Source: HGW-17 sp938004375
Lineage (GTDB): Bacteria; Myxococcota_A; Polyangia; HGW-17
Length of the DNA stretch: 6,111 bases
NCBI GenBank assembly: GCA_036802685.1
Contig: DAIRVS010000205.1
Location: 1-6,111, forward strand
Direction of reading: 5' to 3'
Shown here: piece by piece, positions 4,095 through 6,111 of the stretch
Numbering within the stretch: the stretch's first letter is position 1
Layout: each line of letters begins with the position of its first letter
Translations under genes and position numbers: made by a program
Notes under the pieces: model-generated
The model's input: only the letters and a program-made list of their open reading frames with translations
The model's database searches: none
Told to the model about the DNA's origin: nothing

Positions 4095-6111
4095 ATGTAC
4101 GCCGACTGGGCCCGCAAGAACGGCCTGCCCGCGCAGGACACCGGCATCGACCTGGTCGCGAGCACGCGCACCGCCGAGCTCGTGGCCATCCAGTGCAAGC
4201 TCTACGCCGAGGACCACACCCTCCAGAAGAAGGACATCGACTCGTTCTTCACCGCCTCGGGCAAGACCCGCTTCGCCCGCCGCATCATCGTCTCCTCCAC
4301 CAACCAGTGGAGCCGCCCCGCCGAGGAGGCCCTGGCCGACCAGGCGCCCCCGGTGACCAAGCTCGACCTCGAGGACCTCGAGCACAGCCGCATCGACTGG
4401 TCCAAATATCAACCCTTCGAGGAGACCGTCCCACTTCGCCCCCGCAAGACCCTGCGCGAGCACCAGGTCGCCGCCGTCAACGACGTGCTCACCGGCCTGG
4501 CCAAGCACGACCGCGGCAAACTGATCATGGCCTGCGGCACCGGCAAGACCTTCACCTCCCTCAAGATCGCCGAGCAGCTCGCCGGCGCGGGCGGCCGCGT
4601 GCTGTTCCTGGTGCCCAGCCTGTCGCTGCTCTCGCAGATCCTCACCGAGTGGTCCCAGGAGAGCGCGATCCCGCTGCACGCTTTCGCCGTGTGCTCCGAC
4701 AGCGACGTCGGCAAGAAGCGCGTCACCACGCCCAACGACGACGACGTCCGCACCCTGATCCACGAGCTCAAGTACCCCGCCACCACCGACGCGGCCTCCC
4801 TGGCCCGCGCCATGGCCCGCGTGCACGACGCCGGCCACCTGAGCGTGGTGTTCTCGACCTATCACTCCATCGAGGTCCTCGGCGAGGCCCAGGCCCGCCA
4901 CGGCCTGCCCGCGTTCGACCTGATCGTCTGCGACGAGGCCCACCGCACCACCGGCGCCATCTTCGAGGACGAGGACGAGAGCGCCTTCGTGCGCGTCCAC
5001 GACGCCGACTTCATCCGCGCCCGCCGCCGGCTCTACATGACCGCCACCCCGCGCATCTACGGCGACGCGGCCAAGGTCCGCGCCGAGTCCGAGAGCGTGG
5101 CCCTGTGCTCGATGGACGACCCCGCCCTCTACGGCCCCACGCTCCACACCATCTCGTTCTCCCGCGCGGTCCAGCTCCAGCTGCTGGTGGACTACAAGGT
5201 CGTGGTGCTGGCCGTCGAGGAGTCCCACGTGAGCCGCCGCCTGCAGGCGCTCTTGTCCGACGACGACAACCAGCTCAAGGTCACCGACGCGGCCAAGATC
5301 GTGGGCTGCTGGAAGGCCCTGGGCAAGCGCGGCCTCACGCAGGATCTCATCGGCGACGCCGAGCCCATGCGCCGCGCCGTGGCCTTCTGCCAGGTCATCC
5401 GCGCCACCGGCAAGGCCAAGTACCACCAGGTCGCCTCCGAGACCATCGCCGCCCAGTTCCAGGCCGTGGTGGACGCCTACCAGGAGCAGGAGGAGAACCT
5501 CCCCCAGGCGCAACGCCTTCGTTGCGAAGCCGCCCACGTGGACGGCTCCATGAACGCCGGCACGAAAGAGGCCAAGCTGCGCTGGCTCAAGGACGACGCC
5601 GGCGACGGCGTGTGCCGCATCCTGAGCAACGTCCGCTGCCTCTCCGAGGGCGTCGACGTCCCGGCGCTCGACGCCGTGCTCTTTTTGACCCCCCGCAACT
5701 CCCAGGTGGACGTGGTCCAGTCGGTGGGGCGCGTGATGCGCCTGTCCCCGGGGAAAAAGCGCGGCTACGTCATCTTGCCGGTGGTCATCCCCGCAGGGCT
5801 CGAGCCCCACGAGGCGCTCTCCGACAACAAGACCTATGCCGTGGTGTGGCAGGTGCTGCAAGCGCTTCGCTCCCACGACGACCGGTTCGACGCCATGATC
5901 AACAAGATGGACCTCGAGCTGGGGCGCTCCATGCTCGACAAGATCGAGGTCATCGCCATCGCCGACGACTACGCCCGCCGTGCGCCCCGCGAGACCGCCC
6001 GGGACCGCAACCTGCGCGCGGCCCGCGCCGGCCCGGCCAGCGGCGCCCGCGAGCGCGAGGCGCGCTACAACACCGCCCGCCAGAACCAGCTCGACCTGGA
6101 CATGCACTTCG
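4095..6111 (+). CDS. Type ISP restriction-modification enzyme: Mrr-like nuclease and SF2 helicase (3' truncated by window)
   Basis: Single-chain ATP-dependent restriction-modification enzyme of the type ISP (LlaGI-like) group: it would translocate along DNA and cleave unmodified DNA. Numbered from the ATG at 3954, the open frame resumes at codon 39 and runs to residue 719 without another lesion. Nuclease core: TGIDLVA with D66 and IQCK with Q80-x-K82, a PD-(D/E)XK Mrr signature. Helicase: Walker A ACGTGKT 193-199, PSLSLLSQ motif Ia, DEAH 327-330, TAT 363-365, a motif V region with SEGVDVP 564-570, and QSVGRVMR 589-596. Family members are about 1500-1600 aa, so the adenine methyltransferase (NPPY) and target-recognition parts should follow beyond the window. 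The upstream TGA at codon 38 means this part is made only by read-through or by restart at GTG 4089 or ATG 4095, neither with a good ribosome binding site. The long open frame on the opposite strand is a shadow. Confidence 0.88.
   Translation, partial: MYADWARKNGLPAQDTGIDLVASTRTAELVAIQCKLYAEDHTLQKKDIDSFFTASGKTRFARRIIVSSTNQWSRPAEEALADQAPPVTKLDLEDLEHSRIDWSKYQPFEETVPLRPRKTLREHQVAAVNDVLTGLAKHDRGKLIMACGTGKTFTSLKIAEQLAGAGGRVLFLVPSLSLLSQILTEWSQESAIPLHAFAVCSDSDVGKKRVTTPNDDDVRTLIHELKYPATTDAASLARAMARVHDAGHLSVVFSTYHSIEVLGEAQARHGLPAFDLIVCDEAHRTTGAIFEDEDESAFVRVHDADFIRARRRLYMTATPRIYGDAAKVRAESESVALCSMDDPALYGPTLHTISFSRAVQLQLLVDYKVVVLAVEESHVSRRLQALLSDDDNQLKVTDAAKIVGCWKALGKRGLTQDLIGDAEPMRRAVAFCQVIRATGKAKYHQVASETIAAQFQAVVDAYQEQEENLPQAQRLRCEAAHVDGSMNAGTKEAKLRWLKDDAGDGVCRILSNVRCLSEGVDVPALDAVLFLTPRNSQVDVVQSVGRVMRLSPGKKRGYVILPVVIPAGLEPHEALSDNKTYAVVWQVLQALRSHDDRFDAMINKMDLELGRSMLDKIEVIAIADDYARRAPRETARDRNLRAARAGPASGAREREARYNTARQNQLDLDMHF

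Noticed and set aside
3612..6107. 831-codon open frame on the minus strand
   Set aside because: It is the antisense shadow of the restriction-modification gene: its product is a monotonous Gly/Val/Ala/Leu/His string, while the plus strand carries all nuclease and helicase motifs in order.

Overview
GC-rich bacterial chromosome segment. The coding parts have mostly G/C third codon positions and no introns. The sigma-54-type two-component pair points to a Gram-negative lineage that uses enhancer-dependent transcription, such as Myxococcota, Desulfobacterota-like deltaproteobacteria or Acidobacteriota. The sequence does not settle which one.

Layout. (1) 1-1939, plus strand: the C-terminal two thirds of a sensor histidine kinase, with its start outside the window, overlapping by 4 nt (GTGA) an NtrC-family response regulator. 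The regulator has receiver, AAA+ with GAFTGA, and Fis-type HTH domains. Together they form a phosphorelay that would activate sigma-54 promoters not visible here. (2) 1937-2188: a 21-bp tandem array that begins at the regulator stop codon and stays in the regulator's reading frame, giving a heptad-repeat peptide. (3) 2231-2466: a small AT-richer MITE-like insertion with about 30-bp terminal inverted repeats (15 bp perfect) and an internal 25-position hairpin built from hexanucleotide repeats. (4) 2464-3132, minus strand: an unrecognised 222-aa alanine-rich helical protein with a good ribosome binding site and a plausible promoter. (5) 3236-3953: about 720 nt with no convincing gene, packed with palindromes, a pair of 70-nt hairpin repeats whose stem arms differ but still pair, a TTC microsatellite and an ATTCCCC heptanucleotide tract. 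(6) 3954-6111 and beyond, plus strand: the N-terminal half of a large single-chain type ISP restriction-modification enzyme (Mrr-like nuclease then SF2 helicase, methyltransferase expected beyond the window). It carries an in-frame TGA at codon 38.

The most noteworthy points are the in-frame TGA in an otherwise intact restriction gene preceded by a heptanucleotide tract, the covarying hairpin repeat pair, the MITE-like element whose inverted repeats run to the stop codons of the two flanking frames, and the heptad array growing in frame from the end of the response regulator. No tRNA, rRNA, CRISPR array or complete transposase gene was seen.
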